The notes under the pieces were generated by a model. That model searched no databases and was not told the DNA's origin. It was given only the letters and a program-made list of their open reading frames with translations. The translations under genes were made by a program, and so were the position numbers. 5,613 bases of DNA from Faecalibacterium sp. (GTDB taxonomy: Bacteria; Bacillota; Clostridia; Oscillospirales; Ruminococcaceae): positions 1 to 5,613 of the forward strand of contig JAFULE010000181.1 of assembly GCA_017483235.1 (NCBI GenBank). The letters run 5' to 3'. Shown in pieces: positions 1 to 5,439 of this stretch (position 1 is its first letter; every line of letters starts with the position of its first letter).

Positions 1-1
1 G

Positions 2-622
2 CCGCACTATTACCGTCTGGCAGCGTGTGCCTCGCTGCAGGATTATAAACTGTGCCGTCCGGCAAGCTGTGCCCGGTTGCCGGCAAGCGGTGACCTGACG
101 CTGGACCGGGTATCCACCACGGTGCGGCTTCAGGGGCTGGGCCTGCCTCCCAGCAGCCACACTCCCGCCAAGGATCTGTGGTATATCACCCGGCGGTATT
201 TTGCCTTCCCGCATCTGAATTACGATGTGTGGAGCATCCACGACAAGGGTGCACTGCTGGGATATCTGGTCACCCGTACCGTCGCCAGCGGCGAGCAGGG
301 CGAGATCCTGGTGCTGCGCATTGTGGACTATATTGGCGAAGATGCGGTTCTGCCCCGCATTGGCGCGGCGGTGGACAAGCTGCTGGCCGACACCGGCGCC
401 GAATATGCCGACTGCTACTGCGCGGGCATTCCCGCTGAAGTGTTTGCAGCTATGGGCTTTTCTGAGCGCAAGCCGGGCGACGGCACCATTATCCCCAATT
501 ACCTGACCCCGCCGCTGTACGATAACACCGAGTATTTCTATTTTACCAACAGACCCGATGGCTTTGTATTATTCAAGGCCGATGGCGATCAGGACCGCCC
601 CAACCTGCCCTGCGACGAATAA
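2..622 (+). CDS. GNAT-fold acetyltransferase-like protein, 5' end outside window
   Basis: The reading frame is open from the first complete codon (base 2) to the TAA at 620-622, so 206 residues are visible and the true start lies upstream. A TTG at 77 could be read as a start, but the open frame upstream and lack of a ribosome binding site argue against it. The visible part resembles the C-terminal half of a GNAT domain: a strand with GYLVTRTV, a strand with LRIVDYIG, a helix (VLPRIGAAVDKLL), then CYCAGIPAEVFAAMGF, matching the usual final beta-alpha-beta with a terminal 'GF'. It ends with FKADGDQDRPNLP, a C-terminal signature I associate with GNAT/FemAB-like proteins in surface-polysaccharide loci of Firmicutes and Bacteroidetes. 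Substrate is unknown. Acyltransferase activity is inferred from fold resemblance only and no acetyl-CoA loop can be checked here. A terminator follows 12 bases after the stop, so it ends its transcription unit. Confidence 0.6.
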   Translation, partial: PHYYRLAACASLQDYKLCRPASCARLPASGDLTLDRVSTTVRLQGLGLPPSSHTPAKDLWYITRRYFAFPHLNYDVWSIHDKGALLGYLVTRTVASGEQGEILVLRIVDYIGEDAVLPRIGAAVDKLLADTGAEYADCYCAGIPAEVFAAMGFSERKPGDGTIIPNYLTPPLYDNTEYFYFTNRPDGFVLFKADGDQDRPNLPCDE

Positions 623-634
623 GCAACACAAAAA

Positions 635-666
635 ACAGGCGCTGCCCAAAACCGGGCAGCGCCTGT
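635..666. terminator. Bidirectional rho-independent terminator
   Basis: A perfect 13-bp GC-rich inverted repeat (635-647 pairs with 654-666) encloses a 6-base loop. It lies between the convergent ends of the GNAT-like gene and the lectin gene. Read on the minus strand the stem is followed by a run of six Ts, the better terminator direction, serving the lectin gene. Read on the plus strand it is followed by ACTGTTTTC, a weaker tract, but it still probably ends the upstream gene. Confidence 0.88.
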
Positions 667-727
667 ACTGTTTTCATCGTTGGAACATCTCACGCCGCAG
701 CGTGTGCATAAGGGATAGGATGCAAGC

Positions 728-1276
728 TTATTCGGCAGCCTTCTTGGCAGCAGTCTTGCGGGTGCGGGGCTTCTTGGCAACGGTTTCGCCTTCGGCAACA
801 GCCTTCTTGGTGGTGCGGGTCTTCTTCTCGGCGGGCACCTTCTCGATGGTCCACAGCTGATTCTCGCCGTTCACGTCCTCCCAGATCTGCAGGCGGGCGC
901 CGGCCTCGGTGTTCATATCCACCAGATCAATGCACTTGGTGTTGGCGCACTGAGCCTTGAACTTGACACAGCCATCGTTGGTGCGCTCCATGATCCACAG
1001 CTGAGAAGAACCGCTCACGTCCTCCCACATATGCAGCCAGGTGCCGTTGACAGTACCATTCATCACCAGGTCAATCAGCTTGCCGGTGGCACGGTTCTTG
1101 ATGCGGTACACGCCGTCGCCCTCGCGCACAAAGCTCCACTGCTGGCTGGCCTTCTTCTCGTAGTTGCCCAGCTGCACGGCAGCGCCGTTGTCGGTGGTTT
1201 CAACAGCTTCCATCACCTTGCCGCAGGCGGCAGTGATGGTGTAAAAATAATCGGAACGGATCAGGGTCTGTTTCAT
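728..1276 (-). CDS. Ricin-type beta-trefoil lectin-domain protein with basic Lys/Ala-rich tail
   Basis: This 182-residue protein is one complete ricin-type beta-trefoil (about residues 8-147) followed by a low-complexity basic tail (150-182). The three subdomains are marked by QxW motifs at 45-47 (QQW), 92-94 (QLW) and 140-142 (QLW), spaced 47 and 48 residues. Subdomains two and three carry IDLV (68-71, 116-119) and WEDV (84-87, 132-135). The Asp of this motif is the usual sugar contact in the family. The first subdomain has MEAV instead and looks degenerate. The tail has 12 Lys/Arg in 33 residues in AKKP/TRTTKK/AAKKAA patterns like histone H1 or mycobacterial HU tails. There is no signal peptide, membrane segment or catalytic domain, so a cytosolic location is inferred. 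The ATG at 1276 is chosen because GGAGG (1286-1290) sits nine bases upstream. The frame extends to 1354, but that start would overlap the promoter. It appears monocistronic. Ligand and role are unknown. Confidence 0.88.
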   Translation of the reverse strand: MKQTLIRSDYFYTITAACGKVMEAVETTDNGAAVQLGNYEKKASQQWSFVREGDGVYRIKNRATGKLIDLVMNGTVNGTWLHMWEDVSGSSQLWIMERTNDGCVKFKAQCANTKCIDLVDMNTEAGARLQIWEDVNGENQLWTIEKVPAEKKTRTTKKAVAEGETVAKKPRTRKTAAKKAAE

Positions 1277-1330
1277 TTCTATATTCCTCCAAATTGGAAA
1301 GCAAAGCTTAATTATCGTCATACTGACACA

Positions 1331-1348
1331 AAAACAGCAAGCTGTTTT
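1331..1348 (-). promoter_or_regulatory. Perfect inverted repeat at the predicted transcription start of the lectin gene
   Basis: AAAACAGC and GCTGTTTT are perfect 8-base arms separated by two bases (1331-1338, 1341-1348). With one bulged base the pairing extends about three more pairs outward. It begins about six bases downstream of the -10 box (1354-1359), so it spans the expected start site and first bases of the leader. It could be an operator for a dimeric repressor or a 5'-end hairpin stabilising the mRNA. As RNA it would fold as a 7-bp stem with a four-base loop. Confidence 0.5.
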
Positions 1349-1353
1349 GTGCA

Positions 1354-1381
1354 ATTATACCACAGTGCGTGGTTTTTTCAA
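1354..1381 (-). promoter_or_regulatory. Sigma-A promoter of the lectin gene
   Basis: On the minus strand there is TTGAAA (1376-1381), a 16-base spacer and a perfect TATAAT (1354-1359), preceded by TGG, which forms an extended -10. Transcription would start near 1347, giving a leader of about 70 bases before the ATG at 1276. This close match to consensus suggests high expression unless the adjacent palindrome is a repressor site. Confidence 0.8.
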
Positions 1382-1505
1382 GTGAAGTGGCCAATATTTG
1401 GTGTTTTGACGGATTTTCGCAATCAATCTGAAAAGTTTTTAGCTTTCCTATGCGAAAATTAAACCTTTCGTGGTGCAAAAAATTACAATTTTATGAATAC
1501 GCCCG

Positions 1506-1534
1506 ATGACAGATGCGGCGAAATGAAGTATAAT
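1506..1534 (+). promoter_or_regulatory. Sigma-A promoter of the MATE gene with possible UP element
   Basis: ATGACA (1506-1511, five of six matches to TTGACA), an ideal 17-base spacer and a perfect TATAAT (1529-1534). Transcription would start near 1541, giving a leader of about 24 bases. The A/T tracts at 1477-1493 lie about 50-65 bases upstream of that start, in the position of an UP element for the RNA polymerase alpha subunit; that part is inference. Confidence 0.8.
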
Positions 1535-1564
1535 AAGGGGGAAATATGCTAAGGGAGAACCACT

Positions 1565-2929
1565 ATGAAACAGCCGCAAAGCCAATATGACCGCATGACC
1601 AAGACCCCGGTGCAGAAACTGGTGCTGCAGCTGGCGGTACCCACGGTAACCAGCATGCTGATCACCAGCATTTACAATATGGCCGACACCTTTTTTGTGG
1701 GCCAGCTTTCCACCAGCGCTTCGGGCGCGGTGGGCGTGGTGGCCAGCCTGATGGCGGTGATCCAAGCCATCGGCTTTATGTTCGGCCACGGCGCGGGCAG
1801 CATCATCAGCCGCCGCCTTGGCCAGAAGGACGAAGCCGGTGCCACCCGCTTTGCCTCCACCAGCTTTTTCAGTGCTTTGGCCGCCGGCGCGCTGTTGGCG
1901 GTGGTGGGGCTGGCCTTCCTTACCCCGATGATGCGGCTGATGGGCAGCACCGAAACCATTTTGCCCCACGCCCGCGCCTATGGCGGCACCATTCTGCTGG
2001 GTGCCCCGCTGATGATGTCCAGCCTTGTACTGAACAACATTCTGCGCTACGAGGGCAAAGCCAACTTTGCTATGATCGGCCTTGTGACCGGCGGCCTGCT
2101 GAATATGGTGCTGGATCCGCTGTTCATTTTTGGCTTTGGCATGGGGGTGGGCGGCGCAGGCCTTGCCACCTCGCTGAGCCAGGGCGTCAGCTTCTGCATT
2201 CTTCTGTCGATGTTTTTGCGCGGCAAAACGGTCAGCAAAATCGCACTGAAGCATTACACCCGTCAGCCCAAAGATTTTTTACTGATCTTAACCACCGGCC
2301 TGCCCAGCTTTGGCCGTCAGGGGTTGGGCAGCATTGCCAGCATGCTGCTGAACGTTGCCGCCCGCGGCTACGGCGACGCCGCAGTAGCCGCCATGAGCAT
2401 TGTCAACCGCATTTTCATGTTCATTCTGTCCACCATCATCGGCATCGGGCAGGGCTTCCAGCCGGTTTCGGCTTTCAACTATGGTGCCCGCAAGTATCAG
2501 CGCGTGAAACAGGCCTGCGTATTTACCATTTCGCTGGGTATGGTGGTGATTGCCGTAGTCAGCGGCTGCTGCTTCATTTTTGCCGAACCGCTGGTGCAGC
2601 TGTTCCGCGATGACCCCGCCGTTACCGCCATTGCCGCCCCGGCGCTGCGCTACCAGTGCATTGCCATTCTGCTGCAGCCGGTGGCCACCGGCGCCAACAT
2701 GCTGTTCCAGAGCATTGGCAAATCCTTCAAAGCCACCCTGCTTTCCTGCTGCCGGCAGGGCATCTGCTTTTTGCCGCTGATCCTCACCCTGCCCTACACC
2801 ATTGGCATCACCGGCCTGCAGCTGTGCCAGCCCATTGCGGATGTGCTGACCTGCTTTATCTCAACCCCCATGCTGATCAGCTATCTGCGCACCCTGCCGC
2901 CCGACGAAGAAGACACGGTTTCGGCCTGA
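1565..2929 (+). CDS. MATE-family multidrug efflux transporter
   Basis: A 454-residue inner-membrane antiporter of the MATE family, whose members export cationic drugs or metabolites in exchange for Na+ or H+. Length is normal for the family (about 450). About twelve hydrophobic segments form two related halves of six. Recognisable family sequence includes LAVPTVTSMLITSIYNMADTF (22-42; Pro25 and Asp41 in helix 1), GHGAGSIISRRLGQKD (74-89), the LDPLFIF stretch (183-189) ending the first half, and GIGQGFQPVSAFNYGA (293-308) in the second half. The style is that of Clostridia MepA/NorM-like proteins; I do not assign a specific symbol. The ATG at 1565 has AAGGGAG (1551-1557) seven bases upstream. 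It has its own promoter and terminator, so it is monocistronic. Substrate cannot be told from sequence, and no regulator gene is adjacent in the same orientation. Confidence 0.95.
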   Translation: MKQPQSQYDRMTKTPVQKLVLQLAVPTVTSMLITSIYNMADTFFVGQLSTSASGAVGVVASLMAVIQAIGFMFGHGAGSIISRRLGQKDEAGATRFASTSFFSALAAGALLAVVGLAFLTPMMRLMGSTETILPHARAYGGTILLGAPLMMSSLVLNNILRYEGKANFAMIGLVTGGLLNMVLDPLFIFGFGMGVGGAGLATSLSQGVSFCILLSMFLRGKTVSKIALKHYTRQPKDFLLILTTGLPSFGRQGLGSIASMLLNVAARGYGDAAVAAMSIVNRIFMFILSTIIGIGQGFQPVSAFNYGARKYQRVKQACVFTISLGMVVIAVVSGCCFIFAEPLVQLFRDDPAVTAIAAPALRYQCIAILLQPVATGANMLFQSIGKSFKATLLSCCRQGICFLPLILTLPYTIGITGLQLCQPIADVLTCFISTPMLISYLRTLPPDEEDTVSA

Positions 2930-2941
2930 TTTCAGCTCATC

Positions 2942-2970
2942 AACTGCCCGCCCGCCGGCGGGCAGTTTTT
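2942..2970 (+). terminator. Rho-independent terminator of the MATE gene
   Basis: A perfect 11-bp stem (2942-2952 with 2957-2967) with a four-base CGCC loop, followed by T-rich sequence (TTTTT through 2970, then ATATTTTGTT). It starts 13 bases after the MATE stop codon and separates this gene from the next one on the same strand. Confidence 0.93.
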
Positions 2971-3043
2971 ATATTTTGTTATAAACACGCCAAAAAGATA
3001 CATTCTTTCTGCTTTGCCTCTTTTCTCACATAGCGTAAACGGG

Positions 3044-3049
3044 TATAAT
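3044..3049 (+). promoter_or_regulatory. -10 box of the promoter for the 305-residue unknown gene
   Basis: A perfect TATAAT lies 43 bases before the ATG, after the MATE terminator. The -35 region is poor: TTTTCT at 3021-3026 with a 17-base spacer, or TTCTCA at 3023-3028 with a 15-base spacer. There is no TGn extension. Either the promoter is weak or an activator helps; this is inference. Confidence 0.6.
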
Positions 3050-3092
3050 AAAAAACAAGAAGTCTTACCATCATCTGCAAGGAGCAATCGTT

Positions 3093-4010
3093 ATGCCATT
3101 CAACACTCACGGTGTGCGTACCTATGCGCTGGGCCTTGCCCATCGGGCCGTGCGCGACATCCGGCGCGACAACCTGCGTCAGCTGCGCCGGTATGTGGAT
3201 CTGTGTGCGCTGCTGTCCAAACGCAAGGGGCACCGCTTCTTTTTTGATCATGCACAGGAAATTCTGGCCAAAGCCGACAGCCTGTATTACCCGCTGATCC
3301 AAAAGGTGTTCAACACAGTGGACGAAGAACACCTTTGCATTTTTGGCGTAAATTTCGGTATTGATGCCATGACTCTGGGTGCCGCACAGCTGCAGCAGTT
3401 GAATCAGGCGGGCGAAGGCCCCCTGCCCTGGCTGACCCTTGCCGACGCCGGGCAGGCCGACGAATTGAACACCGCTGTGGCTGCAGGCTGCGCCAAAGGC
3501 ATGTATCTGTGGGGCTTTTTTGCCCGGAACGAACAGCAGGCCCTGCAGGTGGGTGCTCTGGCCGCCCGCCATCCCACCTGCGATTTTATGCTGGTGGCCA
3601 CACCCGGCTGCATGACCCGCACCCTGGTACGTTATCTGCAGGACAGCCCCAATCTGGCCACTCTGGTTCAGCTGGACAGCCCCCAGCTGACCGACGAAGC
3701 CTGTGCCGCACTGAACAGCCTGCAGGCGGCAAAAGTAAACTACGGCATTACCCTTACACTGACCGACGACACTGCCCCACAGGTGCTGCAGCAGGAATGG
3801 CTGAGCCTGATGGCCCAATACACCCCTTACTGCTTTTTCAGCCACGCGCAGATGAGCGACGCCGCTGTGCAGCAGATGACCCGGCAGGTGTACACCGCCC
3901 GCAGCACTACCGGCGCACCGCTGCTGCTGATCATGTGGGAAGAGGACTGCGCCTACATCACCCGGCACATCAGCCCCAACGCCTGCATTCAGGATCTGCG
4001 CGCCCGCTGA
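3093..4010 (+). CDS. Uncharacterised protein, possible cofactor-less radical-SAM-like TIM barrel
   Basis: I do not recognise this 305-residue protein as a named family. The start is firm: AAGGAG (3079-3084) lies eight bases before the ATG. There is no signal peptide and no membrane helix. After a basic helical N-terminus (1-75, many Arg) the sequence alternates strands and helices: LCIFGVNF (81-88), PWLTLAD (112-118), KGMYLWGFF (135-143), DFMLVATPG (164-172), LATLVQLDS (188-196), NYGITLTLTDD (216-226), YCFFSHA (246-252), PLLLIMWEED (276-285). That order, with 'LVATPG' where radical-SAM enzymes have 'l.TNG' and 'LVQLDS' where they have 'v.iSlD', suggests a radical-SAM-type partial TIM barrel. 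The CxxxCxxC cluster motif is absent: the nine cysteines (38, 82, 133, 163, 173, 204, 247, 286, 298) are scattered. If related, it has lost the Fe-S site or is an accessory protein. It could equally be another alpha/beta fold. It is monocistronic between two terminators. Confidence 0.85.
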   Translation: MPFNTHGVRTYALGLAHRAVRDIRRDNLRQLRRYVDLCALLSKRKGHRFFFDHAQEILAKADSLYYPLIQKVFNTVDEEHLCIFGVNFGIDAMTLGAAQLQQLNQAGEGPLPWLTLADAGQADELNTAVAAGCAKGMYLWGFFARNEQQALQVGALAARHPTCDFMLVATPGCMTRTLVRYLQDSPNLATLVQLDSPQLTDEACAALNSLQAAKVNYGITLTLTDDTAPQVLQQEWLSLMAQYTPYCFFSHAQMSDAAVQQMTRQVYTARSTTGAPLLLIMWEEDCAYITRHISPNACIQDLRAR

Positions 4011-4023
4011 CACCACATACGCA

Positions 4024-4064
4024 AACACCCCCATCGCCTATGCGGCGACGGGGGTGTTTTGATT
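4024..4064 (+). terminator. Terminator of the unknown gene, shared with convergent tetR
   Basis: Arms 4024-4038 and 4044-4058 pair over 14 of 15 positions (one A-C mismatch) with a five-base loop, followed on the plus strand by TTTTGATTTTATT. The T-rich tail runs into the stop codon of the convergent tetR gene (4065-4067). Read from the minus strand the stem is followed only by short T runs, so termination of tetR here would be less efficient. Confidence 0.85.
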
Positions 4065-4628
4065 TTATTCGCTTTTTATCAGGCCGCCAAACGATTCGCT
4101 GCTTTGCAGGCGCAGCATCATCTGGCTGTAAGCAGCAGGAACCGGTTTCATGCCCTGTTCCGCCCAGCGTACCAGCAGGCCCAGCAGTGCGCTTGCCATA
4201 AATTCGCCGCCAAAGTTCAGTTCTTCGGCAGTAAAGGTGCGGCCGACCTCCTGCTCGATGCGCTTTATTCGCTGAACAGTCAGCTCTTTGAACAGGTCAA
4301 ACAGATAGTCCCGCAGGCTGTTCTGCCCTGCGTAAGCCAGTGCTTTGCAGTAAAACTCGCGGTTCTGGGCAAAGTATTCGCTCAGGCTGGTCATCCAATC
4401 GTTCCAGCTGTCACCATTGTTCTGCCCCACAAAATAGCTGGAGCTTTCGCTTTGGAAGATCCAGTTGACCAGATCAAATTTATCCTGAAAATGATAGTAA
4501 AAGGTGTTGCGGCCGATATGGGCATGCTCGACAATGTCACTGACCGAAATTTTTTCCAGCGGCATTTTTTTCATCAGCGCTTTCATGCTTTCGGCCAGCG
4601 CCTGTTTGGTGCGGTTCGCTCCCGACAT
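4065..4628 (-). CDS. TetR/AcrR-family transcriptional regulator (DhaS-like)
   Basis: A 187-residue DNA-binding regulator of normal TetR length. The N-terminal helix-turn-helix covers about residues 10-54, with ISVSDIVEHAHIGRNTFYYHF (27-47) and KFDLVNWIF (50-58), the classic TetR recognition region. The C-terminal ligand/dimer domain is all-helical. The stretch FMASALLGLLVRWAEQGMKPVP (143-164) resembles the C-terminal domain found in DhaS-like regulators of Firmicutes (TetR_C_8 type). The ATG at 4628 is supported by GGAGG (4638-4642) nine bases upstream. The gene is alone on its transcript, convergent with the unknown gene and downstream of plsY but separated by a terminator. A palindrome at its own start region suggests autorepression. 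The effector and other targets cannot be told; TetR regulators often control adjacent transporters, but the MATE gene lies two genes away on the other strand and shows no matching palindrome. Confidence 0.94.
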   Translation of the reverse strand: MSGANRTKQALAESMKALMKKMPLEKISVSDIVEHAHIGRNTFYYHFQDKFDLVNWIFQSESSSYFVGQNNGDSWNDWMTSLSEYFAQNREFYCKALAYAGQNSLRDYLFDLFKELTVQRIKRIEQEVGRTFTAEELNFGGEFMASALLGLLVRWAEQGMKPVPAAYSQMMLRLQSSESFGGLIKSE

Positions 4629-4663
4629 GGGCGGTTTCCTCCACGATGCTGCAAAAGAATATA

Positions 4664-4673
4664 TATTCGAATA
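4664..4673. promoter_or_regulatory. Palindrome at the tetR start site, candidate autoregulatory operator
   Basis: TATTCGAATA is a perfect 10-base palindrome just downstream of the tetR -10 box (4676-4681), covering the expected transcription start. Its flanks are A/T repeats with only imperfect further symmetry. TetR proteins typically bind palindromes overlapping their own promoter, so this is a candidate operator. No second copy was found elsewhere in the window. Confidence 0.45.
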
Positions 4674-4675
4674 AT

Positions 4676-4705
4676 ATTATAGCACACCCCTGCCCAAAAG
4701 TCCAA
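4676..4705 (-). promoter_or_regulatory. Sigma-A promoter of tetR
   Basis: On the minus strand there is a perfect TATAAT (4676-4681) preceded by TGC, an extended -10. At an 18-base spacing is TTGGAC (4700-4705), a partial -35 match. The -35 overlaps the end of the plsY terminator's T run, so the two units are packed with no free space between them. Confidence 0.7.
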
Positions 4706-4732
4706 AAAACGACCGCCAAAATGGCGGTCGTT
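4704..4732 (-). terminator. Rho-independent terminator of the der-plsY unit
   Basis: A perfect 10-bp stem (4708-4717 with 4723-4732) has a five-base loop and is followed on the minus strand by a T run (complement of A4704-4709). It begins about ten bases after the plsY stop codon and insulates tetR from read-through. Confidence 0.92.
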
Positions 4733-4742
4733 CATAATATTT

Positions 4743-5411
4743 TCAGTTTTTCTTGTGGGAACCGTCGAACTTGTACTCGGTGCCGCTCAGAATACGCTTG
4801 ATGTTGGAGCGATGCATATACACCACCGATCCTCCCAGAAACAGGGCGATTGCAGTGGCGGCGATCACCTGCTGCAGCGGCTGCTTCTGGAACACAAGCC
4901 CGTACAGCAAAGTAAACACCGGGTAACTGCTGGCCGCCAGAATGCTGCCCAGCGACACCATACGGCTGGTGCAGAATGCCACCAGAAACACCGCCAGCAT
5001 CGACAGCACCACCGGCGGATTGATCACCAGCAGGCTGAAGCCGCCGGTAATGACACCCTTGCCACCCTTAAAGCCGAAGAACAGCGGTTTGAAATGGCCC
5101 AGCATCACAAACGCCATGGCCAGATACTCGATCAGCATGGCCACCAGCTGGTTTTCGCCGCCCAGCAGCATGCTTACCAGCAGCCGGGCAAACAGCACCG
5201 AGGCAACCGCCTTCAGGCCGTCGCCTGCAGCGGTGAACACCGCAGCCTTTTTGCCAAAGGTGCGCAGCATGTTGGTCATGCCGGCGCTGCCGCTACCGTG
5301 GGTGCGGATATCATCGTGGTAAAACCAGTTGGAAATGATCACGCCGAACATGATGCTGCCCAGCAGATAGCTGACAGCCGCAACAGCCAGACAAATCAAC
5401 AGAATGGTCAT
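4743..5411 (-). CDS. plsY: Glycerol-3-phosphate acyltransferase PlsY
   Basis: PlsY is an integral membrane enzyme that transfers the acyl group from acyl-phosphate (made by PlsX) to glycerol-3-phosphate, giving lysophosphatidic acid, the first committed step of phospholipid synthesis. The 222 residues match the family's usual size, with several membrane helices. The known motifs are visible in order: YLLGSIMFGVIIS (15-27); motif 1 DIR..GSGSAGMTNMLR (34-50); motif 2 GHFKPLFFGFKGGKGV (105-120), the glycerol-phosphate-binding glycine-rich loop; motif 3 SLGSI (153-157); and a C-terminal HRSNIKRILSGTE (200-212). Motif 1 has Ser42 where Asn is usual (GSGN). A hydrophilic tail DGSHKKN follows. The ATG at 5411 has AAGGAG (5419-5424) seven bases upstream. 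It lies 28 bases after der with no promoter between, so it is co-transcribed. gpsA, often next in Clostridia, is not downstream; a terminator follows. Confidence 0.96.
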   Translation of the reverse strand: MTILLICLAVAAVSYLLGSIMFGVIISNWFYHDDIRTHGSGSAGMTNMLRTFGKKAAVFTAAGDGLKAVASVLFARLLVSMLLGGENQLVAMLIEYLAMAFVMLGHFKPLFFGFKGGKGVITGGFSLLVINPPVVLSMLAVFLVAFCTSRMVSLGSILAASSYPVFTLLYGLVFQKQPLQQVIAATAIALFLGGSVVYMHRSNIKRILSGTEYKFDGSHKKN

Positions 5412-5439
5412 AGCAGTTCTCCTTATAGTAGAAGATGGC

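Larger units (their letters stand above)
1277..1564. other. Divergent intergenic region between lectin and MATE genes
   Basis: This 288-bp AT-rich gap holds the lectin promoter and leader on the left and the MATE promoter and ribosome binding site on the right. The middle (about 1382-1500) has no convincing gene. It contains a 9-base inverted repeat, ATTTTCGCA at 1413-1421 and TGCGAAAAT at 1451-1459, separated by 29 bases, and an A/T-rich palindrome AAAATT-AC-AATTTT at 1479-1492. These are unassigned and could be regulator sites or chance in AT-rich DNA. Confidence 0.6.

Noticed and set aside
691..704. Small hairpin CACGC-N4-GCGTG in the lectin 3' region
   Set aside because: Only five base pairs and no T run; the strong terminator at 635-666 explains transcript ending.
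1277..1354. N-terminal extension of the lectin to an ATG at 1354
   Set aside because: That ATG touches the -10 box and would lie upstream of the predicted transcript start; the ATG at 1276 has an ideal GGAGG.
1391..1401. CCAATATTTGG near-palindrome considered as a second TetR site
   Set aside because: It does not match TATTCGAATA and has only four paired bases per arm; chance is likely.
1031..1462. Plus-strand open frame opposite the start of the lectin gene
   Set aside because: It runs through the lectin coding region, leader and promoter, has no ribosome binding site, and its translation resembles no family.
1448..2254. Long minus-strand open frame (268 codons) opposite the MATE gene
   Set aside because: It is antisense to a clear membrane transporter; its His/Gln/Ala-rich translation is the usual complement of GC-rich coding sequence, and no ribosome binding site or family resemblance is visible.
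2979..4034. Minus-strand open frame (351 codons) opposite the unknown gene
   Set aside because: Although longer than the plus-strand gene, it lacks a ribosome binding site, and has a His/Gln/Gly-rich shadow composition. The plus-strand gene has AAGGAG, a -10 box and a matching terminator.
4059..4682. Plus-strand open frame opposite tetR
   Set aside because: It begins in a terminator T tract and is antisense to a clear TetR helix-turn-helix protein.
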